64,000 nucleotides of DNA from Actinomadura meyerae. Its GTDB lineage: Bacteria > Actinomycetota > Actinomycetes > Streptosporangiales > Streptosporangiaceae. Location of the stretch: assembly GCF_900188445.1 (NCBI RefSeq), contig NZ_FZOR01000032.1:32402-96401 (forward strand). Reading direction: 5' to 3'. Under the pieces are notes generated by a model, which was not told where the DNA came from, searched no databases, and worked only from the letters and a program-made list of their open reading frames with translations. Below are positions 33,789-44,674 of this stretch, one piece after another. The position numbers were made by a program, and so were the translations under genes. The first letter of the stretch is position 1; every line of letters begins with the position of its first letter.

Positions 33789-34720
33789 GGGCGGTGTCCC
33801 CCTTGCTGGGCGCGACCGTCCGCCGCGGCCGGTTGCGAGCATTCGTCGTTCGGTCCCTCGCCGGGCAGGCGGGCCGCGCTGAAGGCGGCCGCCACGCGGA
33901 CGGCGTCCGCGTTGGGGCGGACGCGGTGCACCCGCACGCACCAGGCCCCGGCCACCGCCGCCAGTGACGTGGTCGCCACCGTCGCGTCGTCGCATTCGGC
34001 GAACGCGCGGGGCGTCCCGTCAGGGTCGGCCAGCAGCTTCGTGAGGAAGCTCTTGCGCGACGCACCCACCAGTACGGGATACCCGGTCGCGGTCAGCGCG
34101 TCGAGCCGCGCCAGGAGCCTCCAGTTGTGGCCGGCCTTGGGGCTCTTGGCGAAGCCCAGCCCCGGGTCGAGCACGATCATCGACGGGTCGACGCCCTCCC
34201 GCAGGACGGCATCGACCCTCTGCAGAAGCTCATCGCGCACCTCGCGGACCACGTCCGCGTAGATGGCGCGGGTCTGCATGTCGTGGCTGTGGCCACGCCA
34301 GTGCATGACCACGTAGGGGACGCCCGCGGCGGCGACCACGCGCGGCATGTCCGGGTCGGCCAGCCCGCCGCTGACGTCGTTCACCAGCCGGGCACCCACG
34401 CCCACGGCGGCCTCCGCGACCTCCGCGCGCATGGTGTCCACGCTGACCGGGACGTTTTCGGCGGCGAGGGCCTCGATGACCGGGACCACGCGGCGGAGTT
34501 CCTCTCCCCGGGAGACGCGCTGCGCGCCGGGCCGCGTGGACTCGCCGCCCACGTCCACGATGTCGGCGCCCTCCGCGAGGAGGTCCAGCCCGTGGCGGAC
34601 GGCCTTCTCCGGATCGAACCAGGCTCCGCCGTCCGAGAACGAGTCCGGGGTCACGTTGACCACGCCCATGACGAGGCACCGCCCTGGTGCGGGGAGCCCC
34701 GGAACTACGGCATTGGTCAT
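33785..34720 (-). CDS. folP: Dihydropteroate synthase
   Basis: 311 residues from ATG at 34720 after AAGGTGGGG. TIM-barrel signatures are CLVMGVVNVTPDSFSDGGAWFD, GADIVDVGGESTRPGAQRVS, PVSVDTMRAEVAEAAV, LVNDVSGGLADP, VLDPGLGFAKSPKAGHNWRLLARLD, PVLVGASRKSFLTKLL and the C-terminal RVHRVRPNADAVRVAAAF. It is the sulfonamide target that joins pterin with p-aminobenzoate. A C-terminal extension of about 25 residues is Gln/Ala-rich. First gene of folP-NTF2-folB-folK-DUF3180, every junction an ATGA overlap. Confidence 0.97.
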   Translation of the reverse strand: MTNAVVPGLPAPGRCLVMGVVNVTPDSFSDGGAWFDPEKAVRHGLDLLAEGADIVDVGGESTRPGAQRVSRGEELRRVVPVIEALAAENVPVSVDTMRAEVAEAAVGVGARLVNDVSGGLADPDMPRVVAAAGVPYVVMHWRGHSHDMQTRAIYADVVREVRDELLQRVDAVLREGVDPSMIVLDPGLGFAKSPKAGHNWRLLARLDALTATGYPVLVGASRKSFLTKLLADPDGTPRAFAECDDATVATTSLAAVAGAWCVRVHRVRPNADAVRVAAAFSAARLPGEGPNDECSQPAAADGRAQQGGHRP

Positions 34721-34810
34721 GTCACCCCACCTTATGCCTTGGAGTGCTGGATTCGACGCGGCGGCTCCCGCCTCCCCGCCACGTCCCACCCGCCCCGCGG
34801 GACCCAGCAG

Positions 34811-34841
34811 AACGGGCCTCAGCTAGACGCTGAGGCCCGTT
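34811..34841 (-). terminator. Terminator behind folE
   Basis: Perfect 13-bp stem AACGGGCCTCAGC / GCTGAGGCCCGTT with a 5-nt loop, 35 bases after the folE stop. It makes folP the start of a separate unit. Confidence 0.8.
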
Positions 34842-34875
34842 CGATCGCTTGGGGTCCTCGCGGGCACCCGGACGG

Positions 34876-35484
34876 TCAGTGGCGCCCGAGAATCAGGCTC
34901 ATCGCCTCGGAGCGCGTCTCCGCGTGATCGCGGAAGTCGCCGCGCACCGCCGACGTGACCGTCTTGGCGCCCGGCTTGCGCACCCCGCGCATCGTCATGC
35001 ACAGGTGCTCCGCCTCGATCACCACGATCGCGCCGCGCGGCTCCAGCACCCGCATCAGCGCGTCCGCGACCTGGCTGGTGAGCCGCTCCTGGACCTGCGG
35101 GCGGCGGGCGTACACGTCCACCAGCCGGGCCAGCTTGGACAGACCGGTGATCTGGCCCTTCTTGTTCGGCGTGTACCCCACGTGCGCCACGCCGTGGAAG
35201 GGCACGAGGTGGTGCTCGCACACGGAGTAGACCTCGATGTCCTTCACCAGGACCATCTCTTCGTGGTCGGCGTCGAACACCGTCGTCAGCACGTCCTCGG
35301 GCGTCTGCCTGAGGCCGGCGAACTGCTCCGCGTACGCGCGCGCCACCCTGGCCGGGGTGTCGCGCAACCCGTCCCGGTCGGGGTCCTCCCCGATGCCGAT
35401 CAGGATCTCGCGGACGGCCTTCTCGATGCGCGCGTGGTCGAAGTGCCCGCCCCGCACGGTCTCACCCGGCGGGTCGTTCTCCAT
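34876..35484 (-). CDS. folE: GTP cyclohydrolase I
   Basis: 202 residues from ATG 35484, which has GAGG nearby and gives the same length as the M. tuberculosis enzyme; a TTG at 35511 would add nine residues. Family motifs are VREILIGIGEDPDRDGLRDTPARVARAYAEQFAGL, VYSVCEHHLVPFHGVAHVGYTP (zinc Cys and catalytic His), GLSKLARLVDVYARRPQVQERLTSQVADAL, IVVIEAEHLCMTMRGVRKPGAKTVTSAVRG (second zinc Cys) and SLILGR. It makes dihydroneopterin triphosphate. It lies 32 bases behind ftsH. Confidence 0.96.
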   Translation of the reverse strand: MENDPPGETVRGGHFDHARIEKAVREILIGIGEDPDRDGLRDTPARVARAYAEQFAGLRQTPEDVLTTVFDADHEEMVLVKDIEVYSVCEHHLVPFHGVAHVGYTPNKKGQITGLSKLARLVDVYARRPQVQERLTSQVADALMRVLEPRGAIVVIEAEHLCMTMRGVRKPGAKTVTSAVRGDFRDHAETRSEAMSLILGRH

Positions 35485-35516
35485 CGGCGCCTCGTCATAC
35501 GGAATGGCCAAGACGG

Positions 35517-37523
<2,007 letters not shown>

Positions 37524-37921
37524 TTATCCGGTTACCCCTAAGGGGCCCGTCCCTCCTGACCAACGTCTGTGTGCGATCCCCGTCCGCCCCGGGGGGACGA
37601 ACGCCACTGCGACCAACAATGCGTCCAACGAAAGGCCCGTCGCCAGGGCTTCGGACCCACCGTGGCGGCTTCCCTCATATGGCTCCCCGAACCCAGGGTC
37701 CGGGACACCGACGGTACACCGCAGGCGCAGGAGACGCAGCCGACGCCGTTCTCCCGCATCCCTTCCATATACCCGTCAACGATCCTTGCAACGATTCGTC
37801 ACGGTTACTTGTTCCCTGGGCGGTCCGTGAACCCGTGAGCGGGCCCGTGAGCACGCCCGTGACCGGCCCCTGCGACTCCAGGCGGCGGCCAGGGACGGTC
37901 AGGCCCGTCCCTGGGCGACGG
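37524..37921. other. Intergenic region hpt-ftsH
   Basis: 398 bases with no recognisable gene. The part next to ftsH must carry its promoter. A hairpin with the hpt terminator lies at 37889-37914, preceded by a short run of GCCCGTGA-type repeats (37825-37865). Confidence 0.5.
37889..37914 (-). terminator. Terminator behind hpt
   Basis: Perfect 10-bp stem CCAGGGACGG / CCGTCCCTGG with a 6-nt loop, 7 bases after the hpt stop. Confidence 0.75.
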
Positions 37922-38485
37922 TCAGGCTCCGTCCCCGCCGTACACGTGCGGGGCCAGCGTGCCCACGAACGGCAGGTTCCGGTACTTCTCCGCATAGTCG
38001 AGCCCGTACCCGATGACGAACTCGTTGGGGATGTCGAACCCGATGTACTTCACGTCCAGGTCGGCCTTGACCGCCTCCGGCTTGCGCAGCAGCGCGCAGA
38101 TCTCCAGAGAGGCCGGCCCGCGCGACAGGAGGTTGCTCACCAGCCACGACAGGGTCAGGCCGGAGTCGACGATGTCCTCCACGATCAGGACGTGCCGGTC
38201 CAGGATGTCGGTGTCGAGGTCCTTGAGGATGCGCACGACGCCCGACGACTTCGTGCCGGAGCCGTAGGACGACACCGCCATCCAGTCCATCGAGGCGGGC
38301 GTGTGCAGGGCCCGCGCCAGGTCCGCCATGATCATGACGGCGCCCTTGAGGACCCCGACGAGCAGCAGGTCCTTGCCCGCGTAGTCGGCGTCGATCTGCC
38401 CGGCGAGCTCGCGCACCTTGGCCTGCAGATCGTTCTCGGGGATCAGTACTTTCGCCAGGTCGGCGCCCAGGTCCTTCTCGTCCAC
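37922..38485 (-). CDS. hpt: Hypoxanthine-guanine phosphoribosyltransferase
   Basis: 187 residues from GTG 38485 with GAGGGTGGGG upstream; the frame is open further but without family sequence. Type I PRTase: LAKVLIPENDLQAKVRELAGQIDADYAGKDLLLVGVLKGAVMIMADLARAL, MAVSSYGSGTKSSGVVRILKDLDTDI, the PRPP loop HVLIVEDIVDSGLTLSWL, and IGFDIPNEFVIGYGLDYAEKYRNLPFVGTL. It salvages purines. It follows tilS with a 125-base gap, as in mycobacteria. Confidence 0.96.
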   Translation of the reverse strand: MDEKDLGADLAKVLIPENDLQAKVRELAGQIDADYAGKDLLLVGVLKGAVMIMADLARALHTPASMDWMAVSSYGSGTKSSGVVRILKDLDTDILDRHVLIVEDIVDSGLTLSWLVSNLLSRGPASLEICALLRKPEAVKADLDVKYIGFDIPNEFVIGYGLDYAEKYRNLPFVGTLAPHVYGGDGA

Positions 38486-38610
38486 AACCCCACCCTCATC
38501 GCTCAGTTTCGCCCGTCCGGTGGAACGGACGCGGGACGGACACCGCCGCGCGCGCGTGTACGCGATGCGCGCGGCGGACACACCGTGCGACGATCCGCAC
38601 ACGGCGCGCG

Positions 38611-39606
38611 TCAGGCCGGGCCGAACAGCAGCTTCGCGGACCGCCGGACGGCGCACAGCCCTCCGGGCAGATCCACGTGCCGCTGGCCGCGCCAGGCCGT
38701 GACCAGCCGGTCCACCGCTTCGACATGAACCGCCGCGAGCGTACCCGGTGGACTTCCGGCCTTCACCGCGGCCATCCGCAAGACCCGTGTGCGGACGGCT
38801 CTGGGCAGGTCATCGAGCCCCTCCAGCCTCAGAGCCACCCTGTGACCGTCCTCAGGGGCCTCCAGCTCGCCGAACGCGCGGGTCGCCAGGTCGTCCAGGG
38901 CGTCGGCATCATCGCGCAGCATCCGGGCCGTCCTGGCCAGCGCCTCCGCCACTCCCGGGCCGAGGGCCTTCTCCAGAGCGGGGAGGGCTTCATGCCGGAC
39001 GCGCACGCGCGCGTAGGCAGGGTCGATGTTGTGGGGGTCGTCCCAGGGCTCCAGCCCCATCGCCTCGCAGGCTCTGCGCGTAGTGGCCCGGTCGAGCCCC
39101 AGCAGGGGCCTCAGGTAGAGGACGTCCTGCCGCCGGAACTCGGCCGGCATGCCGGACAGCGATCGCGCTCCCGAACCGCGGGCCAGGCCCAGCAGGACCG
39201 TCTCGGCTTGGTCGTCCTGGGTATGGCCCAGAAGGACGACCGCTGACCGCAGTCGGCGCGCAGCCTCGTCCAGAGCCTTGTAGCGCGCATCACGAGCCGC
39301 GTTCTCCGGGCCGCCCGGCCCATCGACGGTGACCGCGACCGAGCCCGCCGGGTCCAGCCCCAGGGCCGCCATGGTGCGGACCACGGCGTCGGCACGCTCG
39401 TCCGAACCGTCCTGGAGGCCGTGGTCGATCGTGATGCCCCCGGCATGGCGTCCAGCCCTGGGTGCTTCAAAGGCGAGCGCACCGGCGAGCGCAAGAGAGT
39501 CGGCGCCGCCGCTGCAGGCGGCCAGCACCATCGTGTCCGCCGGCAGGTCGGCGAGGACTCGCCGCACCGCGAGACGAACCGCCGCCACTGCCGGATCAGG
39601 CCCCAT
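38611..39606 (-). CDS. tilS: tRNA(Ile)-lysidine synthetase
   Basis: 331 residues from ATG 39606. N-type ATP pyrophosphatase loop VLAACSGGADSLALAGALAF (SGGxDS), GITIDHGLQDGSDERAD, GPENAARDARYKAL, VLLGHTQDDQAETVLLGLARGSGARSLSGMP, and the C-terminal TilS substrate-binding domain. It converts C34 of tRNA-Ile(CAU) to lysidine. A shorter C-terminal part than E. coli TilS is normal for actinobacteria. Confidence 0.95.
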   Translation of the reverse strand: MGPDPAVAAVRLAVRRVLADLPADTMVLAACSGGADSLALAGALAFEAPRAGRHAGGITIDHGLQDGSDERADAVVRTMAALGLDPAGSVAVTVDGPGGPENAARDARYKALDEAARRLRSAVVLLGHTQDDQAETVLLGLARGSGARSLSGMPAEFRRQDVLYLRPLLGLDRATTRRACEAMGLEPWDDPHNIDPAYARVRVRHEALPALEKALGPGVAEALARTARMLRDDADALDDLATRAFGELEAPEDGHRVALRLEGLDDLPRAVRTRVLRMAAVKAGSPPGTLAAVHVEAVDRLVTAWRGQRHVDLPGGLCAVRRSAKLLFGPA

Positions 39607-39628
39607 GGACAAACGTCTACCACTCCAT

Positions 39629-39690
39629 GAGGCCGTGCAGAGGCCCGATGAAACCGTGCAAAGGCCCGATGAGGCCGTGCAGGGGCCCGG
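39629..39690. repeat. 21-bp tandem repeat, three copies
   Basis: Three units of the type GAGGCCGTGCAGAGGCCCGAT with a few changes, filling the gap between the metalloprotease stop and the tilS start. Confidence 0.85.
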
Positions 39691-39696
39691 CTCTGC

Positions 39697-40818
39697 TCAG
39701 GCTTCGTTGGCCTTCGGCGGGGCGTCGAGCGCCCTGGGGCCGACCACGCGGTCCATCCAGAGCGCGGGTTCCTTGATCTCGTCGTGCGTGGGGAGCGTCT
39801 CCGGCGACTGCCAGACCTGGTTGAAGCCGCTCATGCCCACCTCGGCGACGACCCGCCGCACGAACCGCGAGCCCTCCGCGTACTGCTTCATCTTCAGGTC
39901 GATGCCGAGCAGGCGCCGGATCGTCTTGTCGAGCTTGGTGCCGCCCTCACGCCGCCCCTGGAACCGCGACCGGATCTGCTGGACGGACGGCACGACCTCC
40001 GGGCCGACGGCGTCCATCACGTAGTCGCCATGCCCCTCCACGAGGGTCATCACCGCGGTGAGGCGATCGAGGATCTCGCGCTGCTCCGGGCTCTGGATCG
40101 CGTCGATGAGGTTGGCGTCCCCGCCGCGGACGGCGTCGGCGACGGCCTCGGCCGCGTCCCGGATGCGGTCGAGCATCGCGCCGGGGTCGAGGTCGGACGC
40201 CAGCAGGAACTCGGTCATCTGGTCCTGGACGTACTCCCGCAGCCAGGTGACGCCGGTGAACTGGGCACGGTGCGTCTCCTCGTGCAGGCACACCCACAGG
40301 CGGAAGTCACGCGTCTCCACGCCCAGCTCCTGCTCGACATGGACGATGTTGGGCGCGACCAGTGTCAGCCGCCCCGTCGCCGCGCGTCCCGTCGGATCGG
40401 GCGGCAGGAACAGCTCGTACTGCCCGAGGACACGGCTCGCCATGTAGGCCAGGATCGCGCCCACCTGCATACCGGTCACACGGGAGCCGACAGCCTGGAC
40501 GACCATGTTCCCGGCACCGCCGAGCGGCCCGGGGCCGCGCCGCTCGGACATCTGCTCGATGAGCGGCTCCAGCACCACCCGGAAGCCGTCCACGTTCGCG
40601 CGGATCCAGCCGGGCCTGTCCACGACGGTCGCGGGGTCCGGGTCGAGCTCGGACGCCATGCCGGTGAAGTCCCGCACGTGCCCGTGGGCGAGCTTGGAGA
40701 GTTCGCGCAGCTCCTTCACGACCTCGCGGGCCTCGTCATAACTGACCTGGGGTCCCGGCCTCACGAGCCGGGTACCGGCCTGAACGGCCACATTCCAGTC
40801 GATCATTGAGGCGCTCAT
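39697..40818 (-). CDS. Zinc-dependent metalloprotease, DUF2342 family
   Basis: 373 residues from ATG 40818 after GGTGGAG. It contains DWNVAVQAGTRLVRPGPQVSYDEAREVVKELRELS and VAPNIVHVEQELGVETRDFRLWVCLHEETHRAQFTGVTWLREYVQ (HEETH zinc motif). Further zincin elements are VEGHGDYVMDAVGP and RFQGRREGGTKLDKTIRRLLGIDLKMKQYAEGSRFVRRVVAEVGMSGFNQVW. This is the Rv3626c-type family (coenzyme F420 biosynthesis-associated/zinc metallopeptidase naming in databases); the substrate is unknown. Between tilS and dacB as in M. tuberculosis. Confidence 0.92.
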   Translation of the reverse strand: MSASMIDWNVAVQAGTRLVRPGPQVSYDEAREVVKELRELSKLAHGHVRDFTGMASELDPDPATVVDRPGWIRANVDGFRVVLEPLIEQMSERRGPGPLGGAGNMVVQAVGSRVTGMQVGAILAYMASRVLGQYELFLPPDPTGRAATGRLTLVAPNIVHVEQELGVETRDFRLWVCLHEETHRAQFTGVTWLREYVQDQMTEFLLASDLDPGAMLDRIRDAAEAVADAVRGGDANLIDAIQSPEQREILDRLTAVMTLVEGHGDYVMDAVGPEVVPSVQQIRSRFQGRREGGTKLDKTIRRLLGIDLKMKQYAEGSRFVRRVVAEVGMSGFNQVWQSPETLPTHDEIKEPALWMDRVVGPRALDAPPKANEA

Positions 40819-41003
40819 GTACTCCACCGTACGTTTCGGAGACGGCGCCGAGGCGCCCCTACTAGGTCGTTCAACGAACAACCGTTCTGGTTATCTCCCA
40901 TACAGCCCCGCCCACACGCCCCAGCCCACACCGTCCCACCGCAAAAGCCCCATCCCCCGATAAAACAGGCTCAACTGCAGGAAAGCTCAAGCCGTGGGGA
41001 AGC

Positions 41004-42419
41004 TCAGCCGCGGGGTGCTCCGCCGCAGCCGCAGGAGGCGACGGCCGCGGCCAGCTGGTCCAGCTTGCCCGGGTCGACCGGGCTCTTCCCGTCCCCGGCC
41101 ATGAACGCGAAGGCGAGCAGCCTGCCGTCCGCGTCGTAGGCGAGCCCCGCAAGCGTGCTGACGCCCGCCAGAGTGCCGGTCTTGGCGCGGACCATCCCGG
41201 CGCCCGCCCGGCTGCCCGCCGTGGTGTAGCGCGGCGGGCTCAGCGTCCCGGAGAACCCTGCGACGGGCAGCCCTGTGATGGCCGACCGCAACTCCGGGTG
41301 CTTCTCCCCGGCCGCGAGCGAGACGATCCGGGCCAGTGCCAGGGGCGAGATCCGGTTGCGCGGAGACAGGCCGCTGCCGTCGTTGACCGAGACGCCGCCC
41401 GCCACCCCCAGCCTGTCCAGTGCCTGCTGGACGGCCTGCGCCCCACCCGCGAACGTCGGCGGGAGCCCCAGCTTGATGGCGACCTGGCGGGCCACCGCCT
41501 CGGCCACATCGTTGTCGCTGTCGGTCAGCAGATGCTCCACCAGGGCGGACATCGGCGGTGACTGGACGACGCCGAGCTCTGCGGCGCCCTTCTGAGCCAC
41601 CGTCCGCCGTCCTGCCTTCGCGCGGATGCCCTGCTTGGCCAGCAAGTACGCGAACTGCCTCGCCGCAGTGGCGGGTGGATCGGAGACCCGTGTCTTCCGG
41701 GTCGGGTCCGTCGGGGAGACGCGGCCCTCATCGACCGTCAGCGCGGTCACAGGAGCCACCTCACCGTCCGGCAGGTAGTTGGGCTTCCATCCGGCCGCCG
41801 TAGTCGGCCCCTGGTACGCGGACACGTCGTAGTCGACGCGCACCTGGCGCACCCCGGCGGACTTCAGGGCGGCGGCCGTCTGGCGGGTCAGGTCCAAGAG
41901 GGACGCATAGGGCGGATGCCCGGCCCCCGGACGTGGCGGCAGGGCCGTCAGGGTAGGATCCCCGCCTCCGACCAGTACGATGCCGCCCCCGGTCCCCCGC
42001 ACGACCCGAGTGGCGATCCGGTGCGCGGGGCCGACCGTGGCCAGCGCCGCGACCGACGTCGCCAGTTTCGTCGTCGAGGCGGGGGTGGCGGGCCGTTCGG
42101 CGCGCAGCGCGTACAGGGACCGTCGCGTCTCGGCGTCGACGACCACCGCGCTGATCTTCGCCTTCGGCCCGCCGATCAGGGCCGCCAGCCGTCCAGCCAG
42201 GACGGCGGGGTCCGGCGGCCGGCCCGACGCGGGATCGGCGGCGGGGGCCGCGACCGCGGACGCCGGGACGCGCACCGGGTCGCGCTCGGCCACGCTGGGC
42301 GGCTGCGGGGACAGATGACGCGCGGGTGTGAGTTTCGCCACTGCCAGCCCGGCGGTGACGGTGAAAACGTTAAGGAGGGACAGCGACAGGATCACGAGGG
42401 CCCGGCCCCGTCCAGGCAC
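41004..42419 (-). CDS. dacB: D-alanyl-D-alanine carboxypeptidase/endopeptidase (peptidase S13, PBP4 type)
   Basis: 471 residues from GTG 42419 with GAGAGGGG upstream; GTG/TTG starts up to 42452 are possible. N-terminal membrane anchor (ALVILSLSLLNVFTVTAGLAVA). Penicillin-binding signatures are ASTTK (SxxK), SDN (SxN) in LLTDSDNDVAEAVARQ, and AKTGT (KTG). The large S13 insertion domain lies between SxxK and SxN. It trims or cross-cleaves peptidoglycan peptides. The C-terminus ends in a Cys/Gly-rich CGCGGAP. It is divergent from ppa. Confidence 0.95.
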   Translation of the reverse strand: MPGRGRALVILSLSLLNVFTVTAGLAVAKLTPARHLSPQPPSVAERDPVRVPASAVAAPAADPASGRPPDPAVLAGRLAALIGGPKAKISAVVVDAETRRSLYALRAERPATPASTTKLATSVAALATVGPAHRIATRVVRGTGGGIVLVGGGDPTLTALPPRPGAGHPPYASLLDLTRQTAAALKSAGVRQVRVDYDVSAYQGPTTAAGWKPNYLPDGEVAPVTALTVDEGRVSPTDPTRKTRVSDPPATAARQFAYLLAKQGIRAKAGRRTVAQKGAAELGVVQSPPMSALVEHLLTDSDNDVAEAVARQVAIKLGLPPTFAGGAQAVQQALDRLGVAGGVSVNDGSGLSPRNRISPLALARIVSLAAGEKHPELRSAITGLPVAGFSGTLSPPRYTTAGSRAGAGMVRAKTGTLAGVSTLAGLAYDADGRLLAFAFMAGDGKSPVDPGKLDQLAAAVASCGCGGAPRG

Positions 42420-42557
42420 GTGACCGCCCCTCTCCCACTCAGCACTCACCAACGTGCGACATCCTTATACGAGGGAACACTCATCCTGTGGGGCCGGCCT
42501 CACCCACGGGCTCCCGGAAGACTATTCACTGCGAGCGCGCAGGGAGCGGAGGACATC

Positions 42558-43049
42558 TTGGATTTCGACGTCACCATTGAGATCCCGAAGGGCCAGCGGA
42601 ACAAGTACGAGGTGGACCACGAGACGGGACGCATCCGGCTCGACCGCATGCTGTTCACCTCGACGCAGTACCCGGCCGACTACGGGTTCATCGAGGACAC
42701 CCTAGGGGAGGACGGCGACCCGCTGGACGCGCTCGTCCTGCTGCAGGAGCCGACGTTCCCCGGCTGCCTCATCCGCTGCCGCGCGGTGGGCATGTTCCGG
42801 ATGACCGACGAGGCCGGCGGTGACGACAAGGTCCTCTGCGTCCCCGCCACCGATCCCCGCATGGAGCACCTGCGCGACATCCACCACGTCGCCGAGTTCG
42901 ACCGCCTGGAGATCCAGCACTTCTTCGAGGTCTACAAGGACCTGGAGCCCGGCAAGTCCGTCGAGGGCGCCAGCTGGGTGGGGCGTGTCGAAGCCGAACT
43001 GGAGATCGAGCGTTCCCTGAAGCGCGCCGCGGACCAGGGCGGCCACTGA
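42558..43049 (+). CDS. ppa: Inorganic pyrophosphatase
   Basis: 163 residues from TTG 42558 with GGAGG five bases upstream, matching the length of the mycobacterial enzyme. It begins LDFDVTIEIPKGQRNKYEVDHETGRIRLDRMLF. Signature EDGDPLDALVLL provides metal-binding Asp residues. It also has VPATDPRMEHLRDIHHV and HFFEVYKDLEPGKSVEGASWVGRVEAELEI. It hydrolyses pyrophosphate and so drives biosynthesis. It is the Rv3628c equivalent at the end of the conserved block. Confidence 0.97.
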   Translation: MDFDVTIEIPKGQRNKYEVDHETGRIRLDRMLFTSTQYPADYGFIEDTLGEDGDPLDALVLLQEPTFPGCLIRCRAVGMFRMTDEAGGDDKVLCVPATDPRMEHLRDIHHVAEFDRLEIQHFFEVYKDLEPGKSVEGASWVGRVEAELEIERSLKRAADQGGH

Positions 43050-43112
43050 GCGCCGGGGCCGGGAGTCGCAGACGGCGCTGATCCGCTCCCGCCGCCCCCG
43101 CGACACGACCCC

Positions 43113-43156
43113 GCAAGGACCCTTCCGCACGGGACACCACGCGGAGGGGTCCTTGC
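43113..43156. terminator. Long hairpin terminator behind ppa
   Basis: A 16-bp stem (GCAAGGACCCTTCCGC with GCGGAGGGGTCCTTGC, one G-T pair) and a 12-nt loop, 63 bases after the ppa stop. Confidence 0.8.
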
Positions 43157-43169
43157 CGTTGGCGGGCAC

Positions 43170-43255
43170 GTCGTCCATGGTCACCGTCGTCCATGGTCAC
43201 CGTCGTCCATGGTCACCGTCGTCCATGGTCACCGTCGTCCATGGTCACCGTCGTC
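43170..43255. repeat. 16-bp tandem repeat, five copies
   Basis: GTCGTCCATGGTCACC is repeated five times exactly, plus a partial copy, ending 14 bases before the stop of the convergent NlpC/P60 gene. Confidence 0.95.
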
Positions 43256-43269
43256 TTGAACACCATGGC

Positions 43270-44547
43270 TCATCCCGTCGGGCGGGTCGCGCCGATCAGG
43301 TCGCCCCGGTGAATGCCGGCTATGCGGACCTTGGCCCCCGTGTAGGGCGCCTCCACCATCTGGTCTTCGCCGATGTAGATGCCGACATGGTGGATGGTGG
43401 CGGGGTCGGACGAGTCCGTGGCGAAGAAGACCAGATCCCCCGGACGCAACGCGTCGATGGGGATGTGAGGGCCTGACATCCACTGGGTGCCGGTCCAGTG
43501 ATCCAGCCGTACACCGGCCTTGTTCCACGCGTACATGGCGAGACCGGAGCAGTCGAAGCCGACCGTGCCCGCGCCCTGGGCGAACCCCTCACTGGGCCCG
43601 AACATGTTGCCCCCGCCCCACGCGTACGGGGTGCCCAGCCACTTGAGCGCCGCCCGGACGGCGGTGGCACCGCGCGCGGCGGACGAGGTCAGTCCCGCGG
43701 CCGGAGCCTCAGTTCCGGCGAAGGTGGAGCGGGCCTTGTGCGCCTCTGCCTTCGCTTTGGCCTTCTCCCGCGCGCGCTTGAGCCGGGCAGCGCGGGCCTG
43801 GGCGCTGCCTAGCCGGCGCTCAAGGCGCCGCTTCTCTGCTTCGATGCGCTGGACGGACTCCTTCTGCCTGGCCACCGCCTCCTCCGCGGACCGCTTGGCC
43901 TCGTCGGCCCGCCGGGTCACGGTGCGCTGCTCCTCGAACGCGGCCTTCGCCTGGCGGCGGAACACGTCCGCGACGGTCTTGGCCGCCTCCACACGGCCGA
44001 CCATGGCCGCTCGCCGCTTCGCGAGCATCTCGACCATCCCCGCACGGTCCATGAAGCCCTGCGGGCCGCCATCGCCGACGAGCGCCGACGAGATCTGGTC
44101 GTAGCCGGTGTTGTCCTGGTAGACGCGGGCCGCGAACGACGAGAGTTCGGCCCGGCTCTCCTCCACTCTCCGCTCGGCCGCGGCAACACGGCCTTGCGTG
44201 TCCCAGTAGGAGCGTTGAGCGCGTTCCAGCCGCACCCGCTCGCCGTTGTAGCGCTCTATGGCGGTCTCGGCAGCGGCACTGAGCCTGTCGAGTTCCCCGT
44301 CCGCCAGCGCGAGCCTGGCCTTCGTCCGGCCGACTTCGGCCGCCCGCTCCCTGACCTGGCGTTCGGTCCGTTCGACGCCCTGTGCGCTGGGGCCGGGGTC
44401 GGCGGACGGGCGCGCGGATGCGGCCGGTACCAGCAGGCTCATGCCCATGGCGAGCCCGGAGCCGAAGGCGGCCATCCGCAGCATCGCGCTCCGGGCAGGG
44501 GGGCGAACCGCGCGGCGGTGGCGGGTGTCTGCTGCGCCGATTGCCAT
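43270..44547 (-). CDS. Secreted NlpC/P60 endopeptidase with long coiled coil
   Basis: 425 residues from ATG 44547, eight bases after GGAGG (an earlier GTG touches that site). Signal peptide is RMAAFGSGLAMGMSLLVPAASA. Residues about 55-270 are an uninterrupted coiled coil rich in Arg, Glu and Ala. The NlpC/P60 domain has catalytic Cys in FDCSGLAMYAWNKAG, His in TIHHVGIYIGEDQM, and a third polar residue in EAPYTGAKV. It is a RipA/PcsB-type septal hydrolase in which the coiled coil may occlude the active site until partners open it. Unlike the first NlpC/P60 gene, no riboswitch precedes it. Confidence 0.93.
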   Translation of the reverse strand: MAIGAADTRHRRAVRPPARSAMLRMAAFGSGLAMGMSLLVPAASARPSADPGPSAQGVERTERQVRERAAEVGRTKARLALADGELDRLSAAAETAIERYNGERVRLERAQRSYWDTQGRVAAAERRVEESRAELSSFAARVYQDNTGYDQISSALVGDGGPQGFMDRAGMVEMLAKRRAAMVGRVEAAKTVADVFRRQAKAAFEEQRTVTRRADEAKRSAEEAVARQKESVQRIEAEKRRLERRLGSAQARAARLKRAREKAKAKAEAHKARSTFAGTEAPAAGLTSSAARGATAVRAALKWLGTPYAWGGGNMFGPSEGFAQGAGTVGFDCSGLAMYAWNKAGVRLDHWTGTQWMSGPHIPIDALRPGDLVFFATDSSDPATIHHVGIYIGEDQMVEAPYTGAKVRIAGIHRGDLIGATRPTG

Positions 44548-44637
44548 GAGCACGTCCTCCCCCGGGGATGCACTGCTTAGCGCAAACGATCACCTACGAA
44601 GAGTAGTTGACTCGGGCAACGGACGGTACGGCCGCCA

Positions 44638-44667
44638 CTCCAGGCGCGCCGCCACGGCCGCCTGGAG
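44638..44667 (-). terminator. Terminator behind the sigma-factor gene
   Basis: CTCCAGGCG and CGCCTGGAG form a perfect 9-bp stem with a 12-nt loop, starting 7 bases after the stop of the sigma-factor gene. Confidence 0.65.
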
Positions 44668-44674
44668 CTTCCCG

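Noticed and set aside
43170..43255. CRISPR-like array
   Set aside because: The 16-bp units are directly contiguous with no spacers, so it is a simple tandem repeat. No cas genes are present.
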